This document shows positions 51,245 through 60,208 of a DNA stretch of 64,000 nucleotides, piece after piece. Position 1 is the first letter of the stretch, and every line of letters starts with the position of its first letter. Below the pieces are notes generated by a model. The model worked only from the letters and a program-made list of their open reading frames with translations, searched no databases and was not told the origin of the DNA. The stretch is from the NCBI GenBank assembly GCA_963782045.1, contig CAWAIR010000010.1, positions 1 through 64,000 on the forward strand. Reading direction: 5' to 3'. The stretch comes from CAVSRC01 sp963782045. GTDB taxonomy: Bacteria > Pseudomonadota > Alphaproteobacteria > Rhizobiales > Kaistiaceae. Both the position numbers and the translations under genes were made by a program.

Positions 51245-52543
51245 GTGAATCACTTCGAATACCGCGCCGGCGTGCTCCACGCCGAGGACGTGCCCCTGCC
51301 GACGATCGCGGCCGAAGTGGGAACGCCCTTCTATTGCTACGCGACGGCCACGCTGGTCCGCCACATCCGCGTCTTCCGCGAGGCCTTCGCCAACCTCGAC
51401 ACGCTCATCTGCTACGCCATGAAGGCGAACTCCAACCAGTCGGTGATCCGCACCTTCGTGGCCGAAGGCGCCGGGCTCGACGTGGTCTCGGAGGGCGAAC
51501 TGCGCCGGGCGCTCGCCGCCGGCGCCAGGCCCGAAACCATCGTCTTCTCCGGCGTCGCCAAGAGCGAACGCGAGATCGCCCTTGCCGTCGATACCGGCAT
51601 CCTCTGCTTCAACGTCGAATCGGAACCCGAGCTCACGCGCATCTCGGCGATCGCCGCGTCCAAGGGCGCCACCGTCGCCGTGGCGCTGCGCGTCAATCCG
51701 GACGTCGACGCCCGCACCCACGCCAAGATCACCACCGGCAAGGCGGAGAACAAGTTCGGCGTGCCCTATGGCGAGGCCCGCGCCGTCTATGCCCGCGCCG
51801 CCGCCCTGCCCGGCATCCGGGTGAGCGGCGTCGACGTCCACATCGGCAGCCAGATCACCGACATGGCGCCCTACGACGCCGCCTACGAGCGGCTCGGCGA
51901 CCTGGTGCGCGACCTGCGGGCGGATGGCCACGCCATCGACCACGTCGATTGCGGCGGCGGCCTCGGCATTCCCTACCGCCTGGACGATCCGCCGCCGCCG
52001 GATCCGGCCGCCTATGCCGAGATCATCCGCCGCCGGCTGGGCAACCTCGGCGCGACCATCGTGCTCGAGCCCGGCCGGGTGTTCGTCGGCAACGCCGGCA
52101 TCCTCGTCGCCAGGGTCGAGTACATCAAGCAGGGCGGCGCCAAGACCTTCGTCATCCTCGACGCCGGCATGAACGACCTCATCCGCCCCACCCTCTACGA
52201 CGCCCATCACGACATCCGCCCGGTCGTCCAGCCGCCTCGTGATGCCAAGCCGATCGTCGTCGACGTCGTCGGTGGCATCTGCGAGACCGGCGACTACCTG
52301 GCGCTCGACCGCCGCCTGCCGCCGCTGAAGGCCGGCGAGCTGGTGGCGATCATGACCGCGGGCGCCTACGGCGCCGTCCAGGGCTCGACCTACAACAGCC
52401 ATGCGCTGGCGGCGGAAGTGATGGTCAACGGTGCCGACTGGGCGGTGGTCCGCCCGCGCCAGACCTATGACGAGCTCATCGGCATGGACCGCATCGCCCC
52501 CTGGCTGGGGGTGAGGAACCGCCGGTTCATGCCGAAGTTGTGA
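51245..52543 (+). CDS. lysA: Diaminopimelate decarboxylase
   Basis: The product is 432 aa with a GTG start. The PLP Lys is in 'LICYAMKANSNQSVIR'. 'VDVHIGSQITD', 'DCGGGLGIPY', 'LEPGRVFVGNAGILV' and the substrate-binding 'GGICETGDYLALDRRLPPLK' are present. It converts meso-DAP to lysine, the last step of the pathway. It lies 19 bases after lptM. Confidence 0.97.
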   Translation: MNHFEYRAGVLHAEDVPLPTIAAEVGTPFYCYATATLVRHIRVFREAFANLDTLICYAMKANSNQSVIRTFVAEGAGLDVVSEGELRRALAAGARPETIVFSGVAKSEREIALAVDTGILCFNVESEPELTRISAIAASKGATVAVALRVNPDVDARTHAKITTGKAENKFGVPYGEARAVYARAAALPGIRVSGVDVHIGSQITDMAPYDAAYERLGDLVRDLRADGHAIDHVDCGGGLGIPYRLDDPPPPDPAAYAEIIRRRLGNLGATIVLEPGRVFVGNAGILVARVEYIKQGGAKTFVILDAGMNDLIRPTLYDAHHDIRPVVQPPRDAKPIVVDVVGGICETGDYLALDRRLPPLKAGELVAIMTAGAYGAVQGSTYNSHALAAEVMVNGADWAVVRPRQTYDELIGMDRIAPWLGVRNRRFMPKL

Positions 52544-52638
52544 AGGCAGGCCGGCGCGGCCTGCCTCGCTTTGGGCATAGTTTGTGCTAGCCTTTGCTGG
52601 CGTGGGGGCTTGGGCAGAGGGTGCCCTGACGGAGGCGC

Positions 52639-55161
52639 ATGACCGATTCGGCGGCGAACCGGCGGCCCGGCGGCGACGATTTGGAAAAGACCATCGAGGC
52701 GCGCATTGCCCGCGCCGTTGGTCGCGCGCGCGCCGCGCTGGTGTGGGAGCGGCTCTGGCCTCTGATCGCTCCGTTCCTGGCCCTGGCGGCGCTTTTTGCC
52801 GCCCTTTCCTGGTTCGGCCTGTGGCGCTTCACCGCCGCGCCGGTGCGCTTGGCCATCCTGGCGCTGTTCGCCGCCGCCATCCTCTGGTTCGCCTGGCGCG
52901 CGCTCCGCTTCGCCTGGCCGACGCGCGCCGCGGCCTTCGCCCGCGTCGAGCAGGCGACCGGCGTCCTCCACCGGCCGGCCACCGCCTTCACCGACCGCCT
53001 CGCCTCACGCTCCGACGACGCCACCGGCCTTGCCCTGTGGCAGGCCCACCGCCGGCGGATCCTGGCCTCGCTCGATGCGCTGCGCGCCGGGGTGCCGGCG
53101 CCGCGGCTGGCGGCGCGCGACCCCTATGCGCTTCGCTTCCTCATCCTCCTGCTCTTCGTCGTCGGCTTCATCGTCGCCGGCCCCGAGCGCATCTCCCGCC
53201 TCGGCGAGGCTTTTCGTGGCGGCGAGAGCACGGCCGCCGCAATCGCCCGCATCGACGCCTGGGTGACGCCGCCGGCCTATACCGGGCGGGCGCCGATCTT
53301 CCTGACCGGCAGCGCCGCCAAGCCGCCCGGCACCACGTATGCCGTTCCCATCGGCAGCGTCGTCACCGTGCGTACCGGCGGCACCCACGACCTCGCGGTG
53401 ATGGCCTCCGACCGCGGCAAGGCGGCGCCGGTCGCCCCGACCGCGACCAAGGAGGCCGCCGCGACTGGCGACGCTGCGGCACCGCTGGAGCACCAGGTGA
53501 CGCTGTCGCGCGCCAGCAGCGTCGCGGTCGAGAAATCCGGCCACGAGATCACCGGCTGGAACTTCACGGTGGTGCCCGACAACCCGCCGCAGATCGCGCT
53601 TGCCGGCGACCCCCGCGTCGAAGCCAGCGGCGCGCTCGCCCTCTCCTATTCGCTCAAGGACGATTATGGTGTGGTCGCCGCCCGTGGCGAGATCGCGCCG
53701 CTCGACGATCCGACCACCGGCAATGCGCGGCCGCTCTACGAGGCGCCGAAGCTGGCCCTGTCGCTGCCCCAGCTCAGGGTGCGCGACGGCACCGGCCAGA
53801 CCATCCGCGACTTGACCGCGCATCCCTGGGCCGGCGCCAGGGTCAAGCTCACTTTGGTCGCCACCGACGAGGCCAAGCAGGAGGGCCGCAGCGCCCCGGT
53901 CGAGATCACCCTGCCGGTGCGCCGTTTCTCCGATCCGCTCGCCCGCGCCGTGGTCGAGCAGCGCGCCCGGCTGGCGCTCGATGCCAATGCCGCCGACCGC
54001 GTCGCCGACGCGCTCGATGCGCTCACCGTGGCACCGGACGAGATCGACGGGATGGGCAACTACCTGGCGCTGCGCTCGGCCTATTTCCGCCTGGTGCAGG
54101 CCCATGGCGACGACGAGCTGCGGGGCGTGGTCGACTATCTCTGGCAGATCGCGCTCGGCATCGAGGACGGCAACCTGTCGCTCGCCGCGCAGAGCCTGCG
54201 CGACGCCCAGGAAGCGTTGCAGAAGGCGCTGGAGAACAACGCCTCCGACCAGGAGATCCAGAAGCTCACCGAGAACCTTCGCCAGGCAATGAACAAGTTC
54301 CTGCAGCAGTTGGCCGAGCAGGCGCAGAAGAACCCGCAGGCGAACAGCATGCCGCCCAACCCCAACGTGCAGACACTGCGCTCGCAGGACCTCCAGCGCA
54401 TGCTCGACCGCATCGAGAACTTGGCCCGCACCGGCGCGCGCGATGCCGCCCGCCAGATGCTCTCGCAGTTGCAGAACATGCTGGAGAGCCTGCAGGCGGC
54501 CCGGCCGCAGCAGGGCGGCCAGCAGAACGACCAGGCCATGCAGAGCCTCAACCAGCTTGGCGACATGATCCGCCAGCAGGAAGAGCTGATGAACAAGACC
54601 TACCGCGCCGACCAGGGCCAGAACCCGGACGGCAGCGGCAAGCCGATGACCCAGGAGGAGCTGCAGCAGGCGCTGAAGGACCTGCAACAGCAGCAGCAGG
54701 CCTTGCAGCAGGGTCTCGGCAAGCTGATGCAGCAGCTCCAGGGCATGGGGCTCAACCCGACCGGCAAGCTCGGCCAGGCGGGCCAGGCCATGGGCCGCGC
54801 ACAGGGTCAGCTCGGCCAGGGCCAGACCGGCAACGCGGTGGGCAGCCAGGGCGAGGCGCTCGACGCGCTGCGCCAGGGCGCCCAGGGGCTCAGCCAGCAG
54901 CTCGCCAACCGCCAGGGACAGGGTCAAGGCCAGGGTCAGGGCCGCGGTTTGCGCGGCGGCGGCAACTTCGCCAATCAGGATCCGCTCGGCCGGCCGCGCG
55001 GCACCGTCGGCCCCGACCTCGGCACCACCGTCAAGGTTCCCGACGAGATCGATACCCAGCGCGCGCGCGAGATCCTCGACGCGATCCGGAAGCGGCTCGG
55101 CGATTCCTACCGGCCGGCGCTTGAGCGCGATTACCTCGAGCGCCTGCTCGACCAGTTCTAG
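52639..55161 (+). CDS. TIGR02302-family (DUF4175) membrane protein
   Basis: The product is 840 aa. Two or three N-terminal membrane helices (residues ~35-90 and ~165-185) precede a large beta-rich periplasmic part ('YTGRAPIFLTG', 'VPDNPPQIALAGDPRVE') and a long Gln/Leu/Met-rich coiled region (residues ~500-780, for example 'QQQQALQQGLGKLMQQLQGM'). It ends 'YLERLLDQF'. The family is conserved in Hyphomicrobiales and uncharacterised. Its stop shares a CTAG with the convergent hpt stop. Confidence 0.92.
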   Translation: MTDSAANRRPGGDDLEKTIEARIARAVGRARAALVWERLWPLIAPFLALAALFAALSWFGLWRFTAAPVRLAILALFAAAILWFAWRALRFAWPTRAAAFARVEQATGVLHRPATAFTDRLASRSDDATGLALWQAHRRRILASLDALRAGVPAPRLAARDPYALRFLILLLFVVGFIVAGPERISRLGEAFRGGESTAAAIARIDAWVTPPAYTGRAPIFLTGSAAKPPGTTYAVPIGSVVTVRTGGTHDLAVMASDRGKAAPVAPTATKEAAATGDAAAPLEHQVTLSRASSVAVEKSGHEITGWNFTVVPDNPPQIALAGDPRVEASGALALSYSLKDDYGVVAARGEIAPLDDPTTGNARPLYEAPKLALSLPQLRVRDGTGQTIRDLTAHPWAGARVKLTLVATDEAKQEGRSAPVEITLPVRRFSDPLARAVVEQRARLALDANAADRVADALDALTVAPDEIDGMGNYLALRSAYFRLVQAHGDDELRGVVDYLWQIALGIEDGNLSLAAQSLRDAQEALQKALENNASDQEIQKLTENLRQAMNKFLQQLAEQAQKNPQANSMPPNPNVQTLRSQDLQRMLDRIENLARTGARDAARQMLSQLQNMLESLQAARPQQGGQQNDQAMQSLNQLGDMIRQQEELMNKTYRADQGQNPDGSGKPMTQEELQQALKDLQQQQQALQQGLGKLMQQLQGMGLNPTGKLGQAGQAMGRAQGQLGQGQTGNAVGSQGEALDALRQGAQGLSQQLANRQGQGQGQGQGRGLRGGGNFANQDPLGRPRGTVGPDLGTTVKVPDEIDTQRAREILDAIRKRLGDSYRPALERDYLERLLDQF

Positions 55162-55706
55162 CCTTGCGCTCCTCGACCACGCCGACGAAGGGCAGCTCGC
55201 GGAAGGCGTGGGCGGCATCCATGCCGTAGCCGACGACGAACAGGTCGGGACAGACGAAACCGACGTGCTCGGCCTTGAGCGGCTGGGCGAGCTTGCCCGG
55301 CTTTTCCAGGAGCACCGCTACCCCGACCCGCGCCGCGCCGCGCTCGAGCATCAGGTTCCGCGCGAAAGACAGCGTGCGCCCGGACTCCAGGATGTCGTCG
55401 ATGAGCAGCACGTCGCGGCCCGACGACGTCGCTCTCGATGTCGCGCACCGGCCGCACCGTGCCCGACGACGTGGTGCCTGCCCCATAGCTCGCCAGCGAG
55501 ATGAACTCGACCTCGGGCGACAGCCCGGCATCGTGCAGCGCGCGCAACAGGTCGGCGGCGAAAACGAAGCTGCCCTTGAGGACGGCGACGACCAGCAGGT
55601 TGCGGTAGCCGGCTTTGGCGATCTCGCCGGCGATCTCGCGGTTGCGCGCCGCGATCGTCTCCGCGTCGTAGAGAACGCGGATCGTCCTCCCCCTGACGCG
55701 CGGCAT
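55158..55706 (-). pseudogene. hpt: Hypoxanthine/purine phosphoribosyltransferase, frameshifted
   Basis: The N-terminal half reads from ATG at 55706 ('IRVLYDAETIAARNREIAGE', 'LLVVAVLKGSFVFAADLLRA'). The PRPP-binding half ('DVLLIDDILESGRTLSFARN', 'VGYGMDAAHAFRELPFVGVV') is in the next frame. One extra base in CGGCCCGAC near 55418-55424 explains the break. The shifted frame would run on antisense to 55031, whereas the natural-looking stop at 55158 is in the original frame, so a second small indel near 55165-55180 is possible. It salvages hypoxanthine/guanine. It overlaps the zinc-ribbon gene (TGATG). Confidence 0.82.
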
Positions 55707-56380
55707 CAGCGCATCCCGATGATCTGGTTCTGACGTGCCGCGAGCTTGAGCGTGACCTGGCTGGCATCGACCGACGGTGCCGAGACGGTACTGCGGAAGC
55801 CCACCGACGCCCCCGGCGCCAGCCCCGCCTTGGTCGGCTCGACCAGCCAGGAATAGACCTCCGCGCCGGCCGGCGAACGCAGCGACACGCGGATGGCGGG
55901 AACGGCGACGTCCGCGGCGGAGGTGTTGACCAGTTCGCCTTCGACCAGCAGCGTCTTGACGCCGTTCTTGACCATCGTCTCGCTGTGCACCCGCTGGAAG
56001 GCGAGGTCGGCGCCATCGGCATCCGGACCCTTCTGCGGCAGCGCGGCGACCAGCGACACGCGCAGCGCGAAGAAGATCGCCAGAACGCCGAGCGCGATGC
56101 CGCCCGCCTTGAGCCAGCGGCGATCGACGGGAAACGGGGTATGCCGATGCCGGCCGGAGCCGGGATGGCGGACCCGCCCGGGCGCGGTATGCTCGATGAC
56201 GATGGCGTCCGAGACGTCCTCCGCCGGGGCGGCGAAGGCGATCCGCCGGAAGGGGTTCTCGGTGTACGGCCGGGCAATCCAGCGCGTGCCGCACCACGCA
56301 CAGTGCAGCATCCGGCCCTGGCCGATTTCGTCTACGCCGATCGGCTGGCGCGCGGCGCAGGAAGGACAGAGGATTGCCAT
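55706..56380 (-). CDS. MJ0042-type zinc-ribbon membrane protein (DUF3426-like)
   Basis: The product is 224 aa. The N-terminal ribbon is CPSC-x22-CAWC ('RMLHCAWCGTRW'), then a disordered linker, one membrane helix (residues ~93-112) and a C-terminal beta domain resembling DUF3426 ('LLVEGELVNTSAADVAVPAI', 'VSLRSPAGAEVYSWLVEP'). The function is unknown; the ribbon is cytoplasmic and the beta domain periplasmic. It is co-transcribed with hpt through a TGATG overlap and is divergent from ftsE. Confidence 0.9.
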   Translation of the reverse strand: MAILCPSCAARQPIGVDEIGQGRMLHCAWCGTRWIARPYTENPFRRIAFAAPAEDVSDAIVIEHTAPGRVRHPGSGRHRHTPFPVDRRWLKAGGIALGVLAIFFALRVSLVAALPQKGPDADGADLAFQRVHSETMVKNGVKTLLVEGELVNTSAADVAVPAIRVSLRSPAGAEVYSWLVEPTKAGLAPGASVGFRSTVSAPSVDASQVTLKLAARQNQIIGMR

Positions 56381-56497
56381 GAAACGACCAAGGCCCGATG
56401 ATTTGTCGAGGGTGAGCCTAGGCCGATTTGGTTAACGCCCCGGAAACCATGCCAGCATCGACGGGGCCGGCCGGCGGCGCGACAGCCGCGTTGTTCG

Positions 56498-56519
56498 TTA
56501 ACAGGGGCTTAACAGGGGC
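56498..56519 (+). promoter_or_regulatory. CtrA-type box upstream of ftsE
   Basis: TTAACAGGGGC is repeated perfectly in tandem (56498-56508, 56509-56519), giving TTAA-N7-TTAA, the consensus of the alphaproteobacterial cell-cycle regulator CtrA. It ends 51 bases before the ftsE start and 118 bases before the start of the divergent zinc-ribbon gene. Confidence 0.6.
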
Positions 56520-56570
56520 GCTGCGAGAGTGGATAAACGCCACCGGCACGGGAATAACTAGGACAGCGAC

Positions 56571-57230
56571 GTGATCCGCTTCGAGAATGTCGGACTGCGC
56601 TACGGCATGGGGCCGGAGGTGCTGCGCGATCTGACTTTCCAGATCGAGCCGAAGTCGTTCCAGTTCCTGACCGGCCCTTCCGGCGCCGGCAAGACCACGC
56701 TGATCCGCCTGTTCTTCCTGGCGCTGCGGCCGACGCGCGGGATGCTGAGCTTCTTCGGCCGCGACGTCTCCACCATCGGGCGCACCGAGCTGCCTTCGGT
56801 GCGCCGGCGCATCGGCGTCGTCTTCCAGGATTTCCGCTTGCTCGACCACCTGACCACCTTCGAGAACGTGGCACTGCCCTTGCGGGTTCTCGGCCGCGAG
56901 GAGAGCGCCTACCGCGGCGACGTGGTCGAGCTGTTGCGCTGGGTCGGCCTCGGCGACCGCATGCACGCCTTGCCGCCGATCCTGTCGGGCGGCGAGAAGC
57001 AGCGCGCGGCGATCGCCCGGGCGCTCATCACCCGGCCGGAGATCCTGCTCGCCGACGAACCGACCGGCAACGTCGATCCGCCGCTGGCGGCCCGCCTGAT
57101 GCGCCTGTTCGTGGAACTGAACCGGCTCGGCACCTCGGTGGTCATCGCCACCCACGACATCGCCCTCATGAACCAGTTCGACTCGCGCCGGCTCGTGCTC
57201 GAGGAAGGGCGGCTGACCATCTATGACTGA
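56571..57230 (+). CDS. ftsE: Cell division ATP-binding protein FtsE
   Basis: The product is 219 aa from GTG at 56571. It has Walker A GPSGAGKTT, 'VFQDFRLLDHLTTFENVALP', signature LSGGEKQRAAIARAL, Walker B 'ILLADEPTGNVDP' and the switch 'ATHDIALM'. With FtsX it couples ATP hydrolysis at the septum to activation of peptidoglycan hydrolases. It overlaps ftsX by 8 bases. Confidence 0.96.
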   Translation: MIRFENVGLRYGMGPEVLRDLTFQIEPKSFQFLTGPSGAGKTTLIRLFFLALRPTRGMLSFFGRDVSTIGRTELPSVRRRIGVVFQDFRLLDHLTTFENVALPLRVLGREESAYRGDVVELLRWVGLGDRMHALPPILSGGEKQRAAIARALITRPEILLADEPTGNVDPPLAARLMRLFVELNRLGTSVVIATHDIALMNQFDSRRLVLEEGRLTIYD

Positions 57231-58227
57231 AGCCGCCGCCACCAAGCCCGCCGCCAGCGACGCCGAACGCGCCGAGCGCGCCCAGCGGCTCCAGGCCGCC
57301 GCCCAGCGCCGCCAGGCCCGGCTGGCGGCGCAGAAGCCGAACCAGCTCGTGCCCGAGAACACCGTCTCGGCCAACGCGCTCACCGTTGTCATCGCCATCA
57401 TGAGCTTCCTCGCCTGCCTGACGCTGGGAGCGGTGACGCTGGTGCGCGACGCCTCGCGCGACTGGCAAGCCGACATCGCCCGCGAGGTCACCATTCAGGT
57501 GATGCCGATCGACGGCGTCGACACTGCCGCCCAGACCGCCCACGCCGCGACGCTTGCCCGCCAGACGCCTGGCATCGCCTCCGTCCAGGTGCTCGACAAC
57601 GACGCCACCGCCCAGTTGCTCGAACCGTGGCTCGGCTCCGGGCTCGACCTGTCGGCGCTGCCGATCCCGCGGCTCGTCATCCTCAAGCTCGCCAGTCGCG
57701 GCGCCGCCGACCTCAAGACGCTCGCCGCCCATCTGAAGAGCGAGGTCAAGGGCGCCACCCTCGACGACCACGTCGGCTGGGCCGCCCGCCTGCAATCCAT
57801 GGCGAGCGTCACCGTCTTCGTCGGCCTCGCCATCCTCGCGCTGGTCTTCGTCGCCACCGTGCTGTCGGTGGTCTTCGCCACCCGCGGCGCCATGGCGGTG
57901 AACAGCGGCGTGGTCTCGGTGCTGCATATCGTCGGCGCCGAGGACGGCTTCATCGCCCGCGAGTTCCAGCGCCATTTCCTGCTTCTCGGCCTGCGCGGCG
58001 GCCTCGTCGGCGCCGCCGGCGCCGCTTTCATCTTCGCCACCCTCTCCTTCGTCGTGGTGCCGGCGATCGGCGGCGTCGACGGCCAGCAGGTCTCGGCTCT
58101 GTTCGGACGCTTCGCGGTCGGCCCGATCGGCTATTTCGGCGCGCTCGGCATCGCCTTCCTGGTCGCGCTGATGACGGCGCTGACCTCGCGCCTCACCGTT
58201 TATCGCTACCTCGCCGAAGCCGAGTGA
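57223..58227 (+). CDS. ftsX: Cell division protein FtsX
   Basis: The product is 334 aa. A cytoplasmic Ala/Arg-rich tail (residues 1-~45) is followed by TM1 ('LTVVIAIMSFLACLTLGAVT'), an extracytoplasmic loop (residues ~70-185), and TM2-TM4 of the FtsX fold ('VNSGVVSVLHIVGAEDGFIA', 'GYFGALGIAFLVALMTAL'). It partners FtsE. ATG at 57223 lies inside the end of ftsE. Confidence 0.95.
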   Translation: MTEAAATKPAASDAERAERAQRLQAAAQRRQARLAAQKPNQLVPENTVSANALTVVIAIMSFLACLTLGAVTLVRDASRDWQADIAREVTIQVMPIDGVDTAAQTAHAATLARQTPGIASVQVLDNDATAQLLEPWLGSGLDLSALPIPRLVILKLASRGAADLKTLAAHLKSEVKGATLDDHVGWAARLQSMASVTVFVGLAILALVFVATVLSVVFATRGAMAVNSGVVSVLHIVGAEDGFIAREFQRHFLLLGLRGGLVGAAGAAFIFATLSFVVVPAIGGVDGQQVSALFGRFAVGPIGYFGALGIAFLVALMTALTSRLTVYRYLAEAE

Positions 58228-58272
58228 GCGGCGCCCTAAAGCTTGCCTTTTTTCGCTGCAAGGGTTCGCCAA

Positions 58273-58953
58273 ATGAGCGATGTTCTGCCGAATCATGCGG
58301 ACCGCCCGGTGAGCTCCGGGTCGCCCGCGCGGACGCAGGGACTGATGAAACTGGCAAGGTTAGCCATCGTGGTTGCCGGACTGGCCGGAATTGCCCTTGC
58401 CGCCGGCTTCGTGGCGTTCGCCTCCTCGGTCGCTGACCGGCGGGCGCCGGCCGATGCGCACGCCGAGGGCATCGTCGTGCTGACCGGAGGCAGCGCGCGC
58501 ATCGAGGGAGCGCTGAAGCTGCTTGCCGAGGGCCGCGCCAAGCGGCTGCTCATCTCCGGCGTCAATCCATCGGTCGACTTCAAGGCGCTTGCCGGCACCA
58601 TCGACCGGGATCTCGAGGTGGCACTTGCCTGCTGCGTCGATCTCGGCCGCGACGCCCGCGATACTGCCGGCAACGCCGCCGAGGCGCGCGACTGGGTCAG
58701 GCAGAAGGGCTACCGCTCGCTGATCGTGGTGACCAGCGACTATCACATGCCGCGCTCCATGGCCGAGCTTGCCGAAGCGATGCCCAGGATCAAGCTGATC
58801 CCCTATCCGGTGACCAATCCCGATCTGCACCTCGACACCTGGTGGAGCAACGCCTCCGCCTTCGCACTATTGTTGCGTGAATACGGCAAGTACCTGCTGG
58901 CCACGGCGCGCGTGCACATCGCCGGCGCGGAAGCCAGTCCGGCAAGCGGCTGA
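58273..58953 (+). CDS. YdcF/ElyC-family (DUF218) membrane protein
   Basis: The product is 226 aa from ATG at 58273 (AAGGG upstream). One N-terminal anchor (residues ~28-50) precedes the DUF218 core: 'GIVVLTGGSARIEGALKLL', 'KRLLISGVNPSVD', 'DTAGNAAEARDWV' and the signature 'VVTSDYHMPRSMAEL'. Relatives act in envelope or peptidoglycan precursor metabolism. It lies between ftsX and plsC, a conserved order. Confidence 0.92.
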   Translation: MSDVLPNHADRPVSSGSPARTQGLMKLARLAIVVAGLAGIALAAGFVAFASSVADRRAPADAHAEGIVVLTGGSARIEGALKLLAEGRAKRLLISGVNPSVDFKALAGTIDRDLEVALACCVDLGRDARDTAGNAAEARDWVRQKGYRSLIVVTSDYHMPRSMAELAEAMPRIKLIPYPVTNPDLHLDTWWSNASAFALLLREYGKYLLATARVHIAGAEASPASG

Positions 58954-58959
58954 ACCTCG

Positions 58960-59739
58960 ATGCTGCGTCTGCGCTCGCTCGTCTTCAACGTCGCCTTCTA
59001 TGCGTGGACCGTCGGGCTCACGCTGGCCACCCTGCCGTTCTTTTTCTTCGTCGGTCAGGGGGGGGCGATGAACGTCGTGCGCCGGTGGGCGCACGGCACG
59101 AGCTGGCTGCTGCGCGTCATTGCCGGTACGACCTACGAGGTCCGTGGCCTCGACGTGCTGCCCGAGGGCGGCGCGCTCATCGCCTGCAAGCACCAGTCCG
59201 CCTGGGAGACGCTGGCACTGCTGCCGATCCTGCCCAATCCGACCTACGTGATGAAGAAGGAACTCGCCCGCATCCCGGTCTTCGGCGCCTACACGGCCAG
59301 GGCCGGCATGATCCAAGTCGACCGCAAGGGCGGGACGGCGGCGCTGAGGGCGCTGGCCGAGCGCGCACGCGAGGAGATCGCCAAGGGCCGCCAGGTGGTC
59401 ATGTTCCCGGAAGGCACGCGCCGGCCGCCGGGGGCGCCGCCCGCCTATCAGACCGGCATCGCCCTGCTCTACAAGACGCTCGGCGTGCCGGTGGTGCCGG
59501 CGGCGCTCAATTCCGGCCTCTACTGGCCGCGCCGCCAGCTCACCCACCACCCGGGCACGATCATCCTGGAATTCCTGCCCGCGATTCCCGCCGGGCTCGA
59601 TTCGCGCACCTTCCTCGCCCGCCTCGAATCGACCGTCGAGACCGCCACCGACCGGCTGATGGCCGAGGCAGCCAACGCCTCGCCAGCCCCGCCGCTTCCC
59701 GCCGAAGCCGCCGCACGGCTGGCCAGAAGCGCCGGATGA
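58960..59739 (+). CDS. plsC: 1-acyl-sn-glycerol-3-phosphate acyltransferase
   Basis: The product is 259 aa. An N-terminal hydrophobic segment is present. The acyltransferase motifs are 'ACKHQSAWETLALLP' (HX4E in place of HX4D), 'GMIQVDRKGG', 'VVMFPEGTRRPPG' and 'VPVVPAALNSGLYWPR'. It makes phosphatidic acid at the inner membrane. The HX4E form is seen in alphaproteobacterial PlsC, so I consider it active. Confidence 0.93.
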   Translation: MLRLRSLVFNVAFYAWTVGLTLATLPFFFFVGQGGAMNVVRRWAHGTSWLLRVIAGTTYEVRGLDVLPEGGALIACKHQSAWETLALLPILPNPTYVMKKELARIPVFGAYTARAGMIQVDRKGGTAALRALAERAREEIAKGRQVVMFPEGTRRPPGAPPAYQTGIALLYKTLGVPVVPAALNSGLYWPRRQLTHHPGTIILEFLPAIPAGLDSRTFLARLESTVETATDRLMAEAANASPAPPLPAEAAARLARSAG

Positions 59740-59795
59740 CGACTTTTTTGGTCGGAATTGGGTGCCATGGATTGCACTCACGTCAACGATGTTCT

Positions 59796-60191
59796 ATGTT
59801 TGTTCTCATGGTCGCCGTCGTCCCGTCACTCCTCTCGGATCGCCCGCCGGAGATCCCGCAAAAGGCGGGCTTCGGCGACCGCTTTCATTATTTCCGCGGC
59901 CGCTCGGGCCGGCGTTACCTGTTCACGATCGTGCCTGCCGAGGCACTGGAAGATTTCCGCAACGTGGTGGCGATGTGGGCCGAGCCGGCGCCGGCTGGAC
60001 GGCTCTCGGCCCGCACGCTGGTGACGCTGGACGCGCGCGGCGGCATCGGGCCGGCCGCCGATCTGACGAGGCCGCCGGCCGCGGACGGGCGGACGCTTTG
60101 CCTCGTCCATCTGCTTGCCGCGACCGAGACGGAGCGACGCGCTGTGATTGCCGACCTCGCCTCCGCGGCGACGGTGGAGCTTGCCGCCTGA
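59796..60191 (+). CDS. Hypothetical protein (131 aa)
   Basis: Read from ATG at 59796; ATG at 59808 is an alternative. The product is soluble with conserved-looking blocks 'RFHYFRGRSGRRYLFTIVPA', 'FRNVVAMWAEPA' and 'DARGGIGPAAD', and an acidic-hydrophobic C-terminus. I do not recognise the family. It lies between plsC and the convergent cyclotransferase gene, with normal codon bias for this genome, so it is probably a real gene. Confidence 0.65.
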   Translation: MFVLMVAVVPSLLSDRPPEIPQKAGFGDRFHYFRGRSGRRYLFTIVPAEALEDFRNVVAMWAEPAPAGRLSARTLVTLDARGGIGPAADLTRPPAADGRTLCLVHLLAATETERRAVIADLASAATVELAA

Positions 60192-60208
60192 GGCCGGCGA
60201 TCCCGCCT

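Noticed and set aside
52584..55218. Long frames on both strands overlapping the TIGR02302 gene
   Set aside because: They are shadows of the Gln/Ala-rich coding sequence; only the frame 52639-55161 shows membrane helices and family blocks.
58960..59739. PlsC as an inactive enzyme because of HX4E
   Set aside because: The FPEGTR and other acyltransferase motifs are intact, and Glu at this position is tolerated in related sequences.
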